A stretch of 34,334 nucleotides of DNA. Source: an uncultured Peptococcaceae bacterium. GTDB taxonomy: Bacteria; Bacillota; Peptococcia; Peptococcales; Peptococcaceae. The translations under genes were made by a program, and so were the position numbers. Below, piece after piece: positions 31,598 through 34,334 of the stretch. The stretch lies in assembly GCA_902462325.1 (NCBI GenBank), contig CABQBF010000008.1, positions 1 to 34,334 of the forward strand, given 5' to 3'. The stretch's first letter is position 1. The number at the start of each line of letters is the position of its first letter. A model generated the notes under the pieces. That model did no database searches and was not told the DNA's origin. It saw nothing but the letters and a program-made list of their open reading frames with translations.

Positions 31598-34334
31598 ATG
31601 AATTTTAACTTACTAACCAAAATAGCGCAAATATTGCGAAACAAGCAACGGTATAGCCGGTGGCAAAAGGTAGTTAGCTGCATGGCGGCAGTGGTAGTGT
31701 TCTGCACCACCTATGCGTTAATCTTGCCCGCCATTACCATGACCACCACCTGCGGCTTGGACGAACACACCCACACAGCAGCCTGTTATGCCAACGATGA
31801 CACTCTGCTCTGGTTGTGTCAGCAGGAGGAACAGGAAATGGCTGTGCATCAGCATGATGAAACCTGCTACGATGAAAACGGCTTGCTGACATGCGGAATT
31901 GCCGACTTTGTGCTGCACACCCATGACGCCGATACCTGCTACGATGCAGAGGGCAATCTGGTTTGCACCTTACCGGAGATTGCCTCCTACAGCAAAACCA
32001 CCGTGTTTTTGGCAGGTAATGCAGACGATGCCGGCTATGAAGACAGCGAAGACATCTGGGTATCTACGCCAAGCAGCCTGCAATTTGATTTATTTATTCC
32101 AGAAGGCACAGAAGATACCGAACTTTTCCTGCCCGATGGCTATACCGTGCTGGACAGCCAAGAACCAGAGGTGTGGACAGAAGCCCATACCCATAGCGCC
32201 GACTGCTATGGCCAGGACGGCAAGCTCATCTGCGGTCAACTGGAAGTGGCACAGCACCAGCATACCCTGGATTGCCTGCAAGGTACGTTGGTTTGCGGCT
32301 TAGAAGAACATCAGCATAGCCAGGATTGCTACGCCAGCGCCGAAGATGCCCACACCTATCTTTGCGGACTGGATGAACATCAGCATGGAGAAGCCTGCTA
32401 TGATGACGAAGGCAGTCTGATTTGCACCTTGGCAGAACATACCCATACCGAAGCTTGCTTAGCTCAGAAAGCGCAGCAGGAGGAAGAAACCGAGCAGACC
32501 TTAACCGCCCAGGTGAACGACGCCACTGTCAGCGTAACCTTCCCGATCGACGCCTTGCCAGAGGGTGCAGTCCTGAAGGCGCAGGAAATTACCCAGGACA
32601 GCGACGATTATGCAGCCTATTACCAACAAGCACTGCAAGCCATGCAGGAACAAGCCGAAACGGAGTTGACCTTATCCTTTGCCCGCTTCTTTGACATTAC
32701 CTTTTTAGCTGACGGTGCAGAAGTAGAGCCGACTGCGCCGGTTGCAGTGACCATCACCTATGCCGATGGCATCGCCCTAGCTGGTAATGAAAGCAGCGGC
32801 GCCGTACACTTTGCCGACGATGGCATTCAAGTGCTGGATGTGCAGACCGAAGGCTCCGGCGATACAGTAGACACCTTCACCTTTACCCAGGACAGTTTTT
32901 CTCCAACAGGTACGGTGTTGGCGGTAGATGCTTCCAGTTTTGCGGTGGAAGTAGCGGTTGGTGAAACACTTGAGATAACAGGAACAGCGGCCAATTACCA
33001 TAGTTGGAGTTCAGGTGATGTGTCTATCGCAACAATATCAGGAAGCAGTGCTGCGGCTACAGTGACAGGCAAAGCAGCAGGTGAAACGACAATCACCCAT
33101 AAATATGGCACGAAGAAAAATAAACTTGATAACGAAGAAATCTTTACCGTTACTGTCGTAGAAGCTATGAAAGAAGCAAACGGAGAGGGTTTTACCGTGA
33201 AGGTCACAGGCAATAAAAAGAAATTGCCCGACGGTGTTGAACTGGTGGTGGAAGAAGTAGCTGCAAATTATGGAGATGATAGCTACGACGACAGCTACTA
33301 CAATGCCATGATCGACGGACTGAATGAAGCTGGGGCAGCGACGACAACGCTGCAACACGGCAGTGAACATGCAACAACCGATTTTGATTTTCTGCATCTG
33401 TATCATATTTGGCTAAGACAAGCCGACGGAACCGAATATGCGTTGAACGAAGCGGATAATTTGAATTTAAACGTTACCATCACTTATACAGAAACGCCGG
33501 AAGGTTGGGAAAGTCTGAAAGCCAACGGCGCTTGGGTCGGTCATTATAAAAAGGAAAACGGAAATATCGTTGCCAAAAGTATAGCGGAAACAGGAACAGC
33601 CAGTATGCTTACTCCAAAGAATATCAAGGTAAAGGGCAGCAGCATCAGTTTCCATATCAAGAGTTTCTCGACGTTTCCTGTAGCAGCACTAGCGGCCCAG
33701 GCAGATACAAGTGAAAATAGTTCTCCTACTTCAATAGGCGAAACGGTGACGAGTACAAGTGCTAGTGGGCAAAATGCGTGGCAGATTAGTACGGTAGAAA
33801 GTTATAATTCTCTAAATGGTGCTCGTATGACAAAAACTATAGAAGGAACTGGGATAGAGAATGTATTCAAGGTTACAGTGACAGTAGAAAGGGAGCCAGA
33901 ACTTGAGGAACTGCAAAAAGTTTTTCAAGCTGCTGGAGGATTGGCGTTACAATCAGAGTCGCAAACCGATTCTCCAGGAGAAATTATAGAGACCTATATT
34001 CCACAAGCAAAAGACACTCCATTTTTGGGTACAGATCAAGGTAAAGGTTCAATTAAAGTAAAATATCATACTTCAAAAGGAGATTTTGTAGTGACGATGT
34101 ACTGTGCAAAAAATGCAAATAGTGGTCAATATCATGGGATAATTGCGCCACTACCGAATGGACAGTGGATCTCTGTATATTGTGACAAGTTTAAATTCGA
34201 TAACAGCCAAACGTTAGATCTGACGGCTAGTGAGATTGATCTTACCAAGATAGAAGAGAGTTTGTTTGAAGCCATTTCTCCTTGTATAATGTATTTAGGT
34301 TGTTCAAGGGATACCTATAAACCCTTAGACCAGC
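31598..34334 (+). CDS. Giant surface adhesin with His-x-His/Cys repeats, 5' part
   Basis: 912 codons visible and still open at the window end. Residues 21-48 form a signal/anchor segment ending in TTYALILPAIT, a motif common in large Clostridia surface proteins. Residues 52-287 hold eight units of H-x-H-x(3-4)-C (His at 57, 84, 107, 197, 220, 238, 261, 281), most followed by Tyr-Asp and an L-x-C-G/T strand. After an acidic spacer come Ig-like regions, including a Big_2-type domain at about 450-505 (VGETLEITGTA...SGDVSIATISG...VTGKAAGETTIT). Such proteins are cell-wall adhesins; the cell-wall anchor would lie beyond the window. Codon use turns more AT-rich from about 33700. AGGAGGGAG precedes ATG 31598. 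Confidence 0.88.
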   Translation, partial: MNFNLLTKIAQILRNKQRYSRWQKVVSCMAAVVVFCTTYALILPAITMTTTCGLDEHTHTAACYANDDTLLWLCQQEEQEMAVHQHDETCYDENGLLTCGIADFVLHTHDADTCYDAEGNLVCTLPEIASYSKTTVFLAGNADDAGYEDSEDIWVSTPSSLQFDLFIPEGTEDTELFLPDGYTVLDSQEPEVWTEAHTHSADCYGQDGKLICGQLEVAQHQHTLDCLQGTLVCGLEEHQHSQDCYASAEDAHTYLCGLDEHQHGEACYDDEGSLICTLAEHTHTEACLAQKAQQEEETEQTLTAQVNDATVSVTFPIDALPEGAVLKAQEITQDSDDYAAYYQQALQAMQEQAETELTLSFARFFDITFLADGAEVEPTAPVAVTITYADGIALAGNESSGAVHFADDGIQVLDVQTEGSGDTVDTFTFTQDSFSPTGTVLAVDASSFAVEVAVGETLEITGTAANYHSWSSGDVSIATISGSSAAATVTGKAAGETTITHKYGTKKNKLDNEEIFTVTVVEAMKEANGEGFTVKVTGNKKKLPDGVELVVEEVAANYGDDSYDDSYYNAMIDGLNEAGAATTTLQHGSEHATTDFDFLHLYHIWLRQADGTEYALNEADNLNLNVTITYTETPEGWESLKANGAWVGHYKKENGNIVAKSIAETGTASMLTPKNIKVKGSSISFHIKSFSTFPVAALAAQADTSENSSPTSIGETVTSTSASGQNAWQISTVESYNSLNGARMTKTIEGTGIENVFKVTVTVEREPELEELQKVFQAAGGLALQSESQTDSPGEIIETYIPQAKDTPFLGTDQGKGSIKVKYHTSKGDFVVTMYCAKNANSGQYHGIIAPLPNGQWISVYCDKFKFDNSQTLDLTASEIDLTKIEESLFEAISPCIMYLGCSRDTYKPLDQ
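31766..32458 (+). repeat. Eight His-x-His/Cys peptide repeats inside the adhesin gene
   Basis: The pattern E-H-x-H-x3-C-Y, followed by 8-12 residues and L-x-C, recurs eight times; an insert of about 80 residues separates units 3 and 4. The His/Cys density suggests metal coordination. Confidence 0.85.

Noticed and set aside
1..34334. Insertion sequences, prophage genes or CRISPR arrays
   Set aside because: No transposase, integrase, phage structural gene, or regularly spaced direct repeats were seen; the PRiA4-ORF3 domain alone is not evidence of a plasmid.

Overview
The window reads as a chromosomal segment of an anaerobic, low-to-mid GC Bacillota. The evidence is a large-type (Alu-domain-containing) SRP RNA, a 46-residue SCIFF peptide gene (a family typical of Clostridia), an oxygen-sensitive glycyl radical enzyme, and strong AGGAGG ribosome binding sites with TTGACA/TATAAT promoters. 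Clostridia fits best; I cannot exclude Negativicutes. A perfect 16-bp parS site (17073-17088) together with a pdxT-like gene, serS, tRNA-Ser and SRP RNA in one stretch resembles the origin-proximal block of Bacillus, so the window probably lies near oriC, with accessory genes inserted into that block.

Layout. 1-777: end of a CorA-type transporter. 931-1407 (-): BclA-C-like surface protein. 1488-3905 (+): barnase/barstar pair, GNAT acetyltransferase, EamA exporter. 4250-6065 (+): a two-gene corrin island (cobM/cbiF, cbiG). 6165-7688 (-) and 8295-13939 (+): two divergent SLC13-type carriers; the second heads an AT-rich operon with a glycyl radical enzyme, a metal-ligand-poor amidohydrolase and a beta-hydroxyacid dehydrogenase, facing a convergent LysR gene (14018-14944). 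15090-17005 (-): serS preceded by a catalytically dead PdxT-like protein. 17073-19072: parS, DUF697 protein, degenerate Fic protein. 19283-19372 (-): tRNA-Ser(GGA). 19587-26077 (+): two small proteins built from the same duplicated 19-residue Cys motif, placed around an opine-dehydrogenase-type gene, two NhaC-type antiporters and a PucR regulator. 26150-26763: small helical protein and SRP RNA. 26851-30080 (-): PRiA4-ORF3-domain protein, HAD phosphatase, nitroreductase, SCIFF peptide. 30571-34334 (+): coiled-coil protein, signal peptidase I and the start of a giant surface protein with eight His-x-His/Cys repeats.

How the genes work together (inference). The 8.3-13.9 kb operon looks like an uptake-plus-radical-lyase pathway for a small anionic compound. 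Its enzyme aligns by residue spacing with isethionate sulfite-lyase but differs at substrate-facing positions, and no activating enzyme is encoded here. The 19.6-26.1 kb block looks like an opine or amino-acid conversion and exchange locus under PucR control, carrying an apparently undescribed family of paired-Cys-repeat small proteins. Several genes are pseudo-enzymes that keep a fold but lose catalytic residues (PdxT-like, Fic-like, amidohydrolase). The best candidates for something undescribed are the Cys-repeat small proteins and the activase-less glycyl radical operon.
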